Assembly (NCBI GenBank): GCA_945291235.1
Contig: CALYQY010000063.1
Span: forward strand, 1 to 13,925
Source: an uncultured Gilliamella sp.
GTDB taxonomy: Bacteria > Pseudomonadota > Gammaproteobacteria > Enterobacterales > Enterobacteriaceae
Direction: 5' to 3'
Length of the DNA stretch: 13,925 nucleotides
The notes under the pieces are model-generated. The model did no database searches, had not been told where the DNA came from, and saw only the letters and a list, made by a program, of their open reading frames with translations. Position numbers and translations under genes: made by a program. Positions 1-7,974 of this stretch are shown here, in pieces (the first letter of the stretch is position 1; every line of letters starts with the position of its first letter).

Positions 1-192
1 GAAAAAGCAGCACGAGAAAAGCAAGAAGCTGAAAAGCGAGCAGCTGAAGAAAAAGCAGCACGAGAAAAGTTAGAAGCAGAAAAAAGAGCTGCTGCAGAAA
101 AAGCAGCACGAGAAAAGCAAGAAGCAGAAAAAAAAGCTGCTGAAGAAAAAGCGGCACGCGAAAAAAAGGAAGCTGCTAAACGAGCTGCGCAA
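1..192 (+). repeat. 48-bp in-frame tandem repeat in tolA, four copies
   Basis: Units are 1-48, 49-96, 97-144 and 145-192. Each begins GAAAAAGCAGCACG or a close variant and encodes a 16-residue EKAAREK-type unit. The first three copies share an identical first 21 bases; the fourth is more diverged (AAGCGGCACGC). The array probably continues to the left of the window. It lies in the periplasm-spanning helical domain, so copy number would alter helix length without shifting the frame. Confidence 0.9.
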
Positions 193-552
193 CAAAAGGC
201 AGCAAATGATAAAGCTGTTAATGATCTATTAGGTGAACTTACGACAGGTGGATCAAGCGCACCAGCAACAAGAAAGGGTGTTTCTAACGGCGAATTAGAT
301 AAATATAAATTTTTAGTTAAAACCGCTATAAGTAATAAATTTATTAATCCAAATCGTCTTTATGTAGGTCAGCGTTGCCAATTACAAATTCAAATCGCAC
401 CGGATGGTCTATTATTAGATCATAAAGTGTTAAGTGGCGATGATGCATTATGCCGTGAAGCCGTTGCTGCTACATTGTTAGCCATAATTCCGGAACCTTC
501 TCAAATACTTTATCCTGAAGTCAAAAAGATGATAATCAACTTTGAGCCATAG
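1..552 (+). CDS. tolA: TolA, envelope integrity protein, C-terminal part (5' end outside window)
   Basis: TolA is the inner-membrane protein of the Tol-Pal system. It spans the periplasm and links the TolQR motor to TolB/Pal at the outer membrane during division. The reading frame is open from base 1 and ends with TAG at 550-552, giving 183 visible residues. Residues 1-64 are four 16-residue Ala/Glu/Lys/Arg repeats typical of the long helical TolA domain II. A Gly/Ser-rich hinge follows at about 81-97, then a globular domain III at about 99-183. Domain III has the paired cysteines (GQRC at 126, DALC at 151), the IAPDG turn and a terminal NFEP that resembles the DFKP end of E. coli TolA. The N-terminal membrane anchor is outside the window. 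No tolB follows; the next gene is hslV, which is unusual. Identification is firm from domain III and does not rest on the low-complexity repeats. Confidence 0.93.
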   Translation, partial: EKAAREKQEAEKRAAEEKAAREKLEAEKRAAAEKAAREKQEAEKKAAEEKAAREKKEAAKRAAQQKAANDKAVNDLLGELTTGGSSAPATRKGVSNGELDKYKFLVKTAISNKFINPNRLYVGQRCQLQIQIAPDGLLLDHKVLSGDDALCREAVAATLLAIIPEPSQILYPEVKKMIINFEP

Positions 553-622
553 TAAATATGGATTTTCAATTAATTTTACAATGTGAAATGAATCTTGATT
601 ATCTATTCATTCAATAAATCGA

Positions 623-647
623 CAACATCTTTGTATAAAAGATGTTG
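623..647. other. 10-bp perfect inverted repeat upstream of hslV
   Basis: CAACATCTTT (623-632) and AAAGATGTTG (638-647) are perfect reverse complements around a 5-nt GTATA loop. It sits 70 bases after the tolA stop. No T-run follows on either strand, so it is a poor classical terminator, though it could still end or stabilise the tolA transcript. Its right arm overlaps the first three bases of the proposed sigma-32 -35 element at 645-650, so it could equally be a protein-binding site. Confidence 0.6.
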
Positions 648-671
648 AAAACCAATTTATCATCCCAATAT
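645..671 (+). promoter_or_regulatory. Sigma-32 (heat-shock) type promoter for hslVU
   Basis: TTGAAA at 645-650 is followed after a 13-base spacer by CCCAATAT at 664-671. This closely fits the RpoH consensus CTTGAAA-N11-16-CCCCATNT. hslVU is a classic RpoH-dependent operon in E. coli, so sequence and context agree. The predicted transcript would begin near 680 and have a leader of roughly 40 bases. A ribosome-binding site AAGGAG (711-716) lies six bases before the hslV ATG. Confidence 0.7.
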
Positions 672-722
672 ATAACCTATTCATTCCAAATTAAGATATT
701 TATGTAAGAGAAGGAGCAGAAT

Positions 723-1250
723 ATGACAACAATTGTCAGTGTCCGTCGAGAAGGGCAAGTTGTAATCGGTGGAGACGGTCAAGTCACACTAGGCGAACGT
801 ATTATTATGAAAGGAAATGCACGTAAAGTTCGTCGTCTTTATAATAACAAAGTGATTGCAGGTTTTGCTGGTGGTACTGCTGATGCTTTTACACTTTTTG
901 AATTATTTGAGCGTAAATTAGAAATGCATCAAGGTCATTTGACGAAGGCCGCTGTTGAACTAGCTAAAGATTGGCGAACAGACAGAATGTTACGCAAATT
1001 AGAAGCTTTACTTGCTGTTGCTGATGAAAGTGCTTCACTAATTATTACTGGTACAGGGGATGTAATTCAACCAGAAGATGATTTAATTGCAATTGGTTCT
1101 GGTGGACCTTATGCTCAAGCTGCGGCAAGAGCTTTGCTGGATAATACTTCTTTATCTGCACATGATATTGTACAAAAATCATTATCGATTGCCGGCGATA
1201 TTTGTGTGTATACCAATAATTTCCAAACGATTGAAGAACTTAATTATTAA
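723..1250 (+). CDS. hslV: HslV (ClpQ), ATP-dependent protease proteolytic subunit
   Basis: HslV is the cytoplasmic N-terminal-threonine peptidase of the HslVU (ClpYQ) heat-shock protease. It forms a double hexamer capped by HslU and degrades misfolded and regulatory proteins. The protein is 175 residues, about the usual size. After Met removal the chain starts TTIVSVRR, exposing the catalytic Thr1. GGDGQ supplies the conserved Asp17 of the mature protein, and [10 protein letters not shown] carries the conserved active-site Lys. [10 protein letters not shown], the DWRTD segment and the GSGGPYA loop are also present. From memory, this protein has one more residue than E. coli between the GDGQ and MKGN segments (LGERIIMKG against LGNTVMKG). 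The ATG at 723 follows AAGGAG at six bases. hslU starts 26 bases after the stop, so the two are co-transcribed, probably from the heat-shock promoter at 645-671. Confidence 0.98.
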   Translation: MTTIVSVRREGQVVIGGDGQVTLGERIIMKGNARKVRRLYNNKVIAGFAGGTADAFTLFELFERKLEMHQGHLTKAAVELAKDWRTDRMLRKLEALLAVADESASLIITGTGDVIQPEDDLIAIGSGGPYAQAAARALLDNTSLSAHDIVQKSLSIAGDICVYTNNFQTIEELNY

Positions 1251-1276
1251 TTTAACTGATTTAAGAGAATTATATT

Positions 1277-2605
1277 ATGTCTGAAATGACTCCTCGCGAA
1301 ATTGTAAGCGAACTAAACCAACATATTATTGGACAAGATAAAGCTAAACGTTCCGTTGCAATAGCGTTACGTAATCGTTGGCGTCGTATGCAACTAGATG
1401 AAGCACTCCGTCACGAAGTCACCCCAAAAAATATATTAATGATTGGTCCAACTGGTGTTGGTAAAACAGAAATTGCAAGGCGCCTAGCGAAATTAGCTCA
1501 TGCACCTTTTATCAAAGTTGAAGCGACGAAATTTACTGAAGTAGGTTACGTTGGTAAGGAAGTCGATTCCATTATTCGTGATTTGACGGATTCAGCGGTA
1601 AAAATGATTCGACAAGAAGCGATGGAAAGAAATCGTAATCGTGCTGAAGAACTAGCTGAAGAACGGATTTTAGATGTACTTGTCCCACCGGCTAAAGATG
1701 GCTGGGGACAAGTTGAAAACAATAATGATTCTACAGCAAGACAAGCATTTCGAAAAAAATTACGTGAAGGTACGCTTGACGAGAAAGAGATAGAGATTGA
1801 AGTTGCTGGCGTTAATATTGGTGTCGAAATTATGGCTCCTCCGGGTATGGAAGAGATGACTAATCAATTACAATCAATGTTTCAAAATCTAGGTGGACAA
1901 AAAACCAAACCACGTAAGATGAAAATTAAAGATGCATTTAAACAGTTGATTGAAGAAGAAGCTGCTAAATTGGTTAACCCTGACGATCTTAAACATGAAG
2001 CTATCGAAGCGGTGGAACAAAATGGGATCGTATTTATTGATGAAATTGATAAAGTCTGTAAACGAGGTAATTCGTCAGGTCCTGATGTTTCACGTGAAGG
2101 TGTACAGCGTGATCTATTACCACTTGTTGAGGGATGTACTGTTTCTACTAAACATGGTGCAGTAAAAACCGACCATATTTTATTTATTGCTTCGGGGGCT
2201 TTCCAAACAGCTAATCCATCTGATTTAATCCCTGAACTTCAAGGGCGTTTACCTATAAGGGTTGAATTACAGGCGTTAACAACTGAAGATTTTGAGCGAA
2301 TTTTAACTGAGCCAAATGCCTCGCTTACAGTACAATACAAAGCATTAATGGCAACAGAAGGTGTCAATATCGAATTTACGCCTGATGGTATCCGTAAAAT
2401 AGCTGAATCTGCTTGGCAGGTGAATGAACAAAATGAAAATATTGGCGCTCGTCGTTTGCATACCGTGTTAGAACGATTAATGGAAGAAGTTTCGTTTGAT
2501 GCAAGTGAATTAGGTGGTCAAACTATTACTATTGATGCTAAATATGTAGGCGATCACTTAGATAAACTGGTTGCTGATGAAGATTTAAGTAAATTTATTC
2601 TATAA
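1277..2605 (+). CDS. hslU: HslU (ClpY), ATPase/unfoldase subunit of HslVU protease
   Basis: HslU is the AAA+ unfoldase that threads substrates into HslV. It has 442 residues, matching the usual 440-450. Visible landmarks are the N-terminal [21 protein letters not shown] segment of this family, Walker A GPTGVGKT at 57-64, and the GYVG pore loop at 90-93. A variable intermediate (I) domain spans about 110-235. Walker B IVFIDEID is at 251-258, the FIASGAF sensor-1 strand at 303-309 and sensor-2 GARRL at 390-394. The C-terminus DLSKFIL is the tail that docks into HslV pockets and activates it. No key residue is missing. The ATG at 1277 has only a modest AAGAGA ribosome-binding site, consistent with translation as the second gene of an operon. 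A strong hairpin terminator follows 21 bases after the stop. Confidence 0.98.
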   Translation: MSEMTPREIVSELNQHIIGQDKAKRSVAIALRNRWRRMQLDEALRHEVTPKNILMIGPTGVGKTEIARRLAKLAHAPFIKVEATKFTEVGYVGKEVDSIIRDLTDSAVKMIRQEAMERNRNRAEELAEERILDVLVPPAKDGWGQVENNNDSTARQAFRKKLREGTLDEKEIEIEVAGVNIGVEIMAPPGMEEMTNQLQSMFQNLGGQKTKPRKMKIKDAFKQLIEEEAAKLVNPDDLKHEAIEAVEQNGIVFIDEIDKVCKRGNSSGPDVSREGVQRDLLPLVEGCTVSTKHGAVKTDHILFIASGAFQTANPSDLIPELQGRLPIRVELQALTTEDFERILTEPNASLTVQYKALMATEGVNIEFTPDGIRKIAESAWQVNEQNENIGARRLHTVLERLMEEVSFDASELGGQTITIDAKYVGDHLDKLVADEDLSKFIL

Positions 2606-2626
2606 ATAAATGTTCTTTATCGAATA

Positions 2627-2655
2627 AAAAAAGGTGAGTTAATCTCACCTTTTTT
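2627..2655. terminator. Bidirectional rho-independent terminator between hslU and asmA
   Basis: GGTGAG (2633-2638) pairs with CTCACC (2644-2649) around a 5-nt TTAAT loop. The stem is flanked by six A on the left (2627-2632) and six T on the right (2650-2655). It therefore ends in a U-run on either strand and can terminate hslVU rightward and the mltA-dcd-asmA cluster leftward. Confidence 0.9.
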
Positions 2656-2705
2656 ATTAACATCATTGATCGTCATAACAATCAATTTAACGTGCAGATC
2701 AAGCA

Positions 2706-4598
2706 CTATTTTTTAAATAACTGACCTAAGATATCCGCCGCTTTTTGCTTCGATTTTGATTTAGAATCATCTTTTGAATTTCGATTTTCGAGTTTTTCTC
2801 GAAGTTTATCTAATCCTTGTTGTAGTTTATCATTAAGAACATCTTTAAAGACTTGGCTAATATCAATTTGATAATGAAGTTTTGTAAATTCACCATAAAT
2901 TCGTAGTGGAATCGTTAATTGTTGTAATTTGGCAATGGTTTCACTTTTTCCATTCCAACCACCTAGCATTTTGACATTTAAATTGATATCGAGGTCTTTT
3001 TGAACTAGTCCTACTCTTCCCGAACCATTTATAATATCTAATGTTTCTGAATTAGCGGTTAATGTCGTGACATCCAAATTACCATTATTTATATTACCAT
3101 TAGCAGAAATTTGATGAAACTCGGTGAATTTTTGTTGATTTTCGGTTGTCAGCACATCTTTACTATACGTCGCTGCCGCATTTTGAATGATATTTTGAAT
3201 ATTAATATTATCCAATCTAGCATTAGCTATGTTGATAGCAACGTTTCCTCGTAAACTGGATAACAAGTTAGCCGTGGAAATGGTGCTTGCTTCTAATTCT
3301 CCGTTTGCATTAAATACGCCTACTAAATCATTTGGTGTATTGATTTGATTAAAGAATTCATTTAAATCGATATTACTGATTTTACTGCTCAGTTTAATTA
3401 ATGCATTCTTTTGTTTGCCGCTGGCAAAACCATTTGCCGTAATATGCCCTTTGGCAAAATCAAAATTCAGGTTATTAAACGTTGCAATACCATCATTATT
3501 ACTGATATCAGCATGAACATTATCAAGTGTTATTTGATTAGCAACGATTTGCCTAATATTTAACTTAGCTTTCGCATTGAAACTATTTAGGAAATCAAGT
3601 TCATTATTAGTTTTTTGAACTGTCGATACAACAGGTGTCGTTTGCTGTGATGGACTACTTTCATTATCGCTAGGCTTCTCTTTGGCCGTAATAAACGGAT
3701 CTAAATTTAATTTATCAGCATTGAGATCTAACGCTAAATAAGGCTTGTTAGCTAAATTGAGACTAACGTTGCCTGTAAATGTATTACCATTAACTGATAA
3801 TAGAAGATCTTGCGTGTTCACGCTCTGCGGATTTTTTTGATAATGTAAAATAGTTTTCAAATTACCTTTTATTTCGCCACTAGGGATGCCGATACCTGTT
3901 AACGTATAATCAAATTTTTTCAGATCGATTGTCGCCTGTTCAGGATATTGACTTAAATCAATATTGGCATTTGCAACATAAAATAAATCCTGTTGATTTT
4001 TATCAACATTTCCTTTGAAATCAACATTGAGATTTTTATCCGCTTTTTGTTCAACCGTTAAGTTAATGTTCCTAAAATTGATTAGCGTATCTTTTTGTTG
4101 TAGTACTAAAGTGCTATCTGCAACTTCAAATTTGTTCAATGTGAATTGCCAACTTGATTTGCTTTGCTCTTCATTCTTTTGTTTATCTTCATTAGGTTTA
4201 TGAGGTATATTGTTGGCGTTTTTTTTATGTGCCATTTCACCTTTGCTATCATCGGTAATATTGATGACAGCCGACTTAACAAAAACATTTTTTACTACCA
4301 ACTTTTTCGAAAAAAGTGGTAGCAGTTCAACATCTAGTCGCATATTGTCTGCGGTCAAAATAGGTTTTTGCGCACCGGTATCATTCAGTTTTACCGAATC
4401 GGTTAATATACTGACTTGTGGCCAAATATGCCAACGTAAATCACCCTCAATAGTTAATTCATAACCTGTTTTATCTCTTACTTTATCAGAAATAAATCCT
4501 CGGAAATTATTAGGATCGACAAAAACAATCAGTGAAATGATCCCAATAGCTATAATCAGAATTAAAATAAAAAGAGTAACCAATATTTTTTTTATCAT
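2706..4598 (-). CDS. asmA: AsmA family protein (outer-membrane biogenesis / lipid transport)
   Basis: AsmA-like proteins are inner-membrane-anchored periplasmic proteins of the VPS13/AsmA bridge-like type, linked to outer-membrane protein and lipid homeostasis. The 630 residues are close to the 617 I recall for E. coli. One N-terminal membrane segment covers about 5-27. It is followed by the typical VDPNNFRGFI start of the domain and the GYELTIEGDLRWHIWP motif (about 45-60). Two hydrophilic low-complexity linkers (117-148, Lys/Asn/Glu-rich; 306-332, Ser/Thr/Gln-rich) separate the beta-rich portions. The C-terminal AsmA repeat region spans about 448-580 (LRGNVAINIANARLDNI). The tail (600-630) is very basic and Lys/Ser-rich. 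The ATG at 4598 has AGGAA seven bases upstream. It lies 33 bases behind dcd on the same strand, the order known in E. coli, and is the last gene before the terminator at 2627-2655. Confidence 0.93.
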   Translation of the reverse strand: MIKKILVTLFILILIIAIGIISLIVFVDPNNFRGFISDKVRDKTGYELTIEGDLRWHIWPQVSILTDSVKLNDTGAQKPILTADNMRLDVELLPLFSKKLVVKNVFVKSAVINITDDSKGEMAHKKNANNIPHKPNEDKQKNEEQSKSSWQFTLNKFEVADSTLVLQQKDTLINFRNINLTVEQKADKNLNVDFKGNVDKNQQDLFYVANANIDLSQYPEQATIDLKKFDYTLTGIGIPSGEIKGNLKTILHYQKNPQSVNTQDLLLSVNGNTFTGNVSLNLANKPYLALDLNADKLNLDPFITAKEKPSDNESSPSQQTTPVVSTVQKTNNELDFLNSFNAKAKLNIRQIVANQITLDNVHADISNNDGIATFNNLNFDFAKGHITANGFASGKQKNALIKLSSKISNIDLNEFFNQINTPNDLVGVFNANGELEASTISTANLLSSLRGNVAINIANARLDNINIQNIIQNAAATYSKDVLTTENQQKFTEFHQISANGNINNGNLDVTTLTANSETLDIINGSGRVGLVQKDLDINLNVKMLGGWNGKSETIAKLQQLTIPLRIYGEFTKLHYQIDISQVFKDVLNDKLQQGLDKLREKLENRNSKDDSKSKSKQKAADILGQLFKK

Positions 4599-4631
4599 AT
4601 TAGTGTTCCTATAGTAAGGTTATATGCTGAT

Positions 4632-5213
4632 TTAGTCTTTATCAATACGACTGGCTACAGCGCCATGTTGGTCTTTATATTTTGCATCTTGTCGACGATT
4701 GTAAGGTCTCGCCGCTCGCCCTGTTAAAGTCTCAAAACTTAGGGCTCCGATAGTCATCCCAGGTCTAAGTGCTAATGGGATTTTTCCAGAATTAAAAAAC
4801 TCTAAGACAATTTGTCCTTGCCAACCTGGATCAATACGGTGTGCAGTTACATGCACCATAAGACCAAGTCTGGCTAATGAAGAACGTCCATCAAGCCAGC
4901 CAACTAAATCATCAGGAATCGTCACAGATTCAAGTGTAACGGCTAATGCAAGTTCTCCTGGATGAAGGTAAAAAACATGACCTTCAGATAGTACTATTTC
5001 ATCACTCATTACACGTTCTAATACTGCGGAAACTTCTTCTTTGGGTCCACTTAAATCGATATAGGGAGTTGTATGTTCTCGGAAAGTCCGAAATTGATTA
5101 CCTAACCTGACATCAACTGTTGCGCCATTTATTGAACTTGGTGCTGGTTGAGGGGTTATTTTTAATTTACCGTTTTGTAAATATGCTTCAATATCTCGAT
5201 CGCATAATCTCAT
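4632..5213 (-). CDS. dcd: dCTP deaminase
   Basis: Dcd deaminates dCTP to dUTP, which Dut then hydrolyses to dUMP for thymidylate synthesis; it is a cytosolic homotrimer. The 193 residues equal the E. coli length, and similarity is visible throughout ([10 protein letters not shown] start, ASRIDKD end). Key residues are in the expected places: Ser111 and Arg115 in the GRSSLARLG motif, [11 protein letters not shown] at 121-131 and catalytic Glu138 in IVLEFF. The triphosphate/C-terminal segment ALRPGM...GALSFE is also present. The ATG at 5213 is preceded by AAGGA at six bases. It sits between mltA upstream (70-base gap) and asmA downstream (33-base gap), all leftward, so one operon is likely. Dcd-AsmA linkage is a conserved gene order rather than an obvious functional link. 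Confidence 0.98.
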   Translation of the reverse strand: MRLCDRDIEAYLQNGKLKITPQPAPSSINGATVDVRLGNQFRTFREHTTPYIDLSGPKEEVSAVLERVMSDEIVLSEGHVFYLHPGELALAVTLESVTIPDDLVGWLDGRSSLARLGLMVHVTAHRIDPGWQGQIVLEFFNSGKIPLALRPGMTIGALSFETLTGRAARPYNRRQDAKYKDQHGAVASRIDKD

Positions 5214-5283
5214 GAGTTATCCTTAATTGAGCCTCTATCCTGCTATTTTAACAGTTTCTTGTTATGCCGTCGATGTTCGTAAA

Positions 5284-6363
5284 TTAAGGTTTAATTACCC
5301 ATGCCCGACCATAATGATTGTAGTATCCAGCAAGTTTACCTGCGTCATTTCCAACGCCAAGATAAAGGTCAAAATGATGGCCTTTTATGGCGCCTCCAAC
5401 ATCGAGCGCAACCATTAGACGAGTTTCTCGTCTACCACTATATTGACCATCCTCATCGAGTAATGGTAAATCCATTAACACCACCGAACCAAGAGGGACA
5501 AGTAACTTATCTGATGCTACCGATGCATTAGCAACCAAAGGTACAGTTGCTGCTCCTTTGACATCAGCATTGTATTGGGGCTTAAAAAAGACAAAGGAAC
5601 GGTTTTCGGTTAGCAAGGCTTTGAGCTGTTTTTCAGTTTTAGTTGTTGCCCAATCTCTAATTGCTTGTAACGATATCTTTTCTTTTTCAATTTCACCTTG
5701 TTCAATTAAAATTCTTCCAATGCTGGAATAGCCATGTCCATTTTTACCGCCATAGCTGAAAAAGACCAAAGGTTCACCGTCTTCAAAATCGATATAGGCA
5801 CTACCTTGAACTTCCATAATGAAGTTTTCAATTAATGAATTACTATAAGCAATTTCAAGTCCTTTACCAGCTAAAGCACCTTTATAAATCTGTTGTCGAC
5901 TTGGTAATTGACCTTTGTAGTTAACCGGCATTTTATAAATAGGATATTTAAATTCTTTAGTAGGTTTATGTCTGGCTTTAATAATTGGGGTATAATAACC
6001 AGTTAAGTGCACGTTTCCAAATCCATCTTGACCTGCCATTTCGTAACTATTTAATCCTACTTTGTGAAATTCATTAGAAGCAAGCAAGCCATTAATCCAA
6101 TCATCAACAGCTTTATAAATATGTTCATTTTGTTTGTATAATGCGGGCGATGCGGTTTTTATTTGTTCCACCTGCATGATGTAGTCTGTTATGTTTACAG
6201 GCGTATCTAAATTTGGATAGCTGATATTAAGTGATAAGGGTAATCGCCCGTCCGAGTATTGTTGACCCTGTTTAATGGGTTTATCTTGACAGCTGGTTAA
6301 CAGCGAAAGTGTAAAAAAGGCAATAAAAACAATGAAAAGATAATGATTGAGTTTTTTTTTCAT
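5284..6363 (-). CDS. mltA: Membrane-bound lytic murein transglycosylase A (lipoprotein)
   Basis: MltA is an outer-membrane lipoprotein that cleaves the MurNAc-GlcNAc bond of peptidoglycan, forming 1,6-anhydroMurNAc ends. The 359-residue precursor begins MKKK, then a hydrophobic stretch to a lipobox LLTSC with the lipidated Cys at 25. The +2 residue is Gln, not Asp, so sorting to the outer membrane is expected. The MltA core domain is recognised by HLTGYYTP (119-126), the QGSAYIDF segment and the GYSSIGRILI segment. The C-terminal 3D domain has DVGGAIKGHHFD (321-332) and ends NHYGRAWVIKP. By my alignment Asp332, counted from Cys25, corresponds to the catalytic Asp308 of mature E. coli MltA. 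No Shine-Dalgarno sequence is visible before the ATG at 6363, but no other start precedes the signal peptide. It is probably the first gene of the mltA-dcd-asmA cluster. Confidence 0.95.
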   Translation of the reverse strand: MKKKLNHYLFIVFIAFFTLSLLTSCQDKPIKQGQQYSDGRLPLSLNISYPNLDTPVNITDYIMQVEQIKTASPALYKQNEHIYKAVDDWINGLLASNEFHKVGLNSYEMAGQDGFGNVHLTGYYTPIIKARHKPTKEFKYPIYKMPVNYKGQLPSRQQIYKGALAGKGLEIAYSNSLIENFIMEVQGSAYIDFEDGEPLVFFSYGGKNGHGYSSIGRILIEQGEIEKEKISLQAIRDWATTKTEKQLKALLTENRSFVFFKPQYNADVKGAATVPLVANASVASDKLLVPLGSVVLMDLPLLDEDGQYSGRRETRLMVALDVGGAIKGHHFDLYLGVGNDAGKLAGYYNHYGRAWVIKP

Positions 6364-6409
6364 CTAATTAGTTATTATCAATAATAAACAGTATTGAATA
6401 TGCTACACA

Positions 6410-6420
6410 ATTATATTATA
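6410..6420 (-). promoter_or_regulatory. Possible -10 element(s) for mltA
   Basis: On the minus strand two overlapping copies of TATAAT occur (6415-6420 and 6410-6415), about 50 bases before the mltA ATG. I cannot find a convincing -35 at the right spacing, so this is a composition-prone call in AT-rich DNA. Confidence 0.3.
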
Positions 6421-6474
6421 AGAAACTACTCATAATTATTAACGGACAATAAAAAGTTTTCATAAAAAATCAGC

Positions 6475-6503
6475 TTGCGATTTAGCAATATTGAATTTAT
6501 AGT
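6475..6503 (+). promoter_or_regulatory. Sigma-70 promoter for cycA
   Basis: TTGCGA (6475-6480), a 17-base spacer and TATAGT (6498-6503) form a reasonable housekeeping promoter pointing at cycA. The predicted leader is about 42 bases. The ribosome-binding site AAAAGG is at 6538-6543. Confidence 0.5.
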
Positions 6504-6551
6504 CCTATATTCCTTAAAAAATCGAAAATTACGGAATAAAAGGTAATAATA

Positions 6552-7928
6552 GTGATGAGCAATACATCCTCAAACAATGACCTAAAACGAAACCTTTCTA
6601 ATCGGCATATTCAGTTAATTGCAATCAGTGGTGCAATTGGTACAGGCTTATTTATGGGATCAGGAAAAACAATTAGCCTTGCTGGACCGTCGATCATCTT
6701 TGTTTACATGATTATTGGTTTTATCTTATTTTTTGTTATGCGAGCAATGGGTGAAATCTTGCTTTCCAACTTGAAATATAAATCGTTTAGTGATTTTGCC
6801 AATGATCTACTCGGCCCTTGGGCAGGGTTTTTTACTGGTTGGACTTATTGGTTTTGTTGGGTGGTAACAGGTATTGCTGATGTGGTTGCTATTGCCGGTT
6901 ATGCACAGCATTGGTTTCCTGATTTGCAATCTTGGATCCCGATGTTATTAACCGTCGTTTTACTGTTAACACTTAATTTATTAACAGTAAAAATGTTTGG
7001 CGAAACCGAATTTTGGTTTTCAATGATTAAAATTATTGCGATTTTAGCTTTGATTGGTATTGGATTAGGATTAATTTTCACAGCATACCACTCAGATCAA
7101 ACGAATACCACAGCTGCATTTTCGAATCTTTGGGATTATGGCGGATTTTTTCCTCATGGTTTTATGGGATTCTTTGCCGGTTTTCAGATAGCTATTTTTG
7201 CTTTTGTGGGAATTGAACTGGTTGGTACTACCGCCGCTGAAACAGTCGATCCGAATAAAAATTTACCTCGAGCCATTAATTCTGTGCCTGCACGTATTAT
7301 CTTCTTTTACGTGTTTGCATTAATTATCATTATGAGTGTGACACCATGGTCATTTATTTCACCAAATAAGAGTCCATTTGTTGAGTTATTTACCCTAATT
7401 GGTTTACCAGCGGCAGCAAGCATTATTAATTTTGTGGTATTAACATCGGCTGCTTCGTCGGCTAATAGTGGTATCTATTCTACCAGCCGAATGTTATTTG
7501 GTTTGGCTAAAAAACAAGATGCACCAGAGCCTTTTGGAAAATTATCACGTCGTTCAGTTCCTGCCAATGGTTTACTCTTTTCATGTACTTGTTTATTCGG
7601 TGGTGTAGTTCTGATTTATTTAGTTCCTAATGTGATGGAAGCTTTCACCATAGTAACGACGATTTCCGCCATATTATTTATGTTTATTTGGTCAATGATA
7701 TTGATATCGTATATGGCTTATCGACGTAAAAAAGTGAATTTGCACGAACAATCTCAATTTAAGATGCCAGGTGGTAATTTGATGTGCTTGGTTAGCTTGA
7801 TGTTTTTTATATTTGTTATTGTCTTACTTACTTTTGAAAAAGATACTCGTCAAGCATTGATTGCAACACCAATTTGGTTTGTAATTTTAGGGATAAGCTA
7901 TTTTATACGTTCGCTAAAACGTCAATAA
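6552..7928 (+). CDS. cycA: D-serine/D-alanine/glycine:H+ symporter CycA
   Basis: CycA is an inner-membrane permease of the APC superfamily, amino-acid transporter (AAT) family. It imports glycine, D-serine and D-alanine and also the antibiotic D-cycloserine. The 458-residue protein has about 12 hydrophobic segments. It follows E. coli CycA closely from my recollection: NRHIQLIAISGAIGTGLFMGSGK (17-39, unwound TM1 substrate site), the FTGWTYWFCWVVTG segment (94-107), GIELVGTTAAET (220-231, TM6) and SAASSANSG. That near-continuous match separates it from the related AnsP, GabP and Lys/aromatic permeases. The start is ambiguous: GTG at 6552 is 8 bases after AAAAGG, and ATG at 6555 is 11 bases after it. 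Either gives nearly the same protein. It is monocistronic, divergent from mltA and convergent with terC. Confidence 0.94.
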   Translation: MMSNTSSNNDLKRNLSNRHIQLIAISGAIGTGLFMGSGKTISLAGPSIIFVYMIIGFILFFVMRAMGEILLSNLKYKSFSDFANDLLGPWAGFFTGWTYWFCWVVTGIADVVAIAGYAQHWFPDLQSWIPMLLTVVLLLTLNLLTVKMFGETEFWFSMIKIIAILALIGIGLGLIFTAYHSDQTNTTAAFSNLWDYGGFFPHGFMGFFAGFQIAIFAFVGIELVGTTAAETVDPNKNLPRAINSVPARIIFFYVFALIIIMSVTPWSFISPNKSPFVELFTLIGLPAAASIINFVVLTSAASSANSGIYSTSRMLFGLAKKQDAPEPFGKLSRRSVPANGLLFSCTCLFGGVVLIYLVPNVMEAFTIVTTISAILFMFIWSMILISYMAYRRKKVNLHEQSQFKMPGGNLMCLVSLMFFIFVIVLLTFEKDTRQALIATPIWFVILGISYFIRSLKRQ

Positions 7929-7938
7929 TTATTACTAT

Positions 7939-7965
7939 AATGAGTAGGATGAATTCCTACTCATT
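7939..7965. terminator. Hairpin between convergent cycA and terC
   Basis: An 11-bp perfect stem, AATGAGTAGGA (7939-7949) with TCCTACTCATT (7955-7965), has a 5-nt loop and starts 10 bases after the cycA stop. Neither side has a clean T-run, so it is an atypical terminator, but its position between converging genes supports shared termination. Confidence 0.6.
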
Positions 7966-7974
7966 GTCTGAAGA

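Noticed and set aside
1..192. Direct repeats as a CRISPR array
   Set aside because: The units are contiguous, with no unique spacers, and are in frame with TolA domain III; they encode a known type of helical repeat.
1251..1276. A separate promoter for hslU
   Set aside because: The gap is only 26 bases and shows no -35/-10 pair; co-transcription with hslV explains it.
4015..4464. Plus-strand open frames opposite asmA
   Set aside because: They lie antisense inside a well-supported AsmA gene and encode Ser/Cys/Phe-rich strings with no family resemblance or ribosome-binding site.
5227..5531. Plus-strand open frames over the 3' end of mltA
   Set aside because: They overlap the conserved MltA 3D domain on the other strand and two of them overlap each other in different frames; these are shadows.
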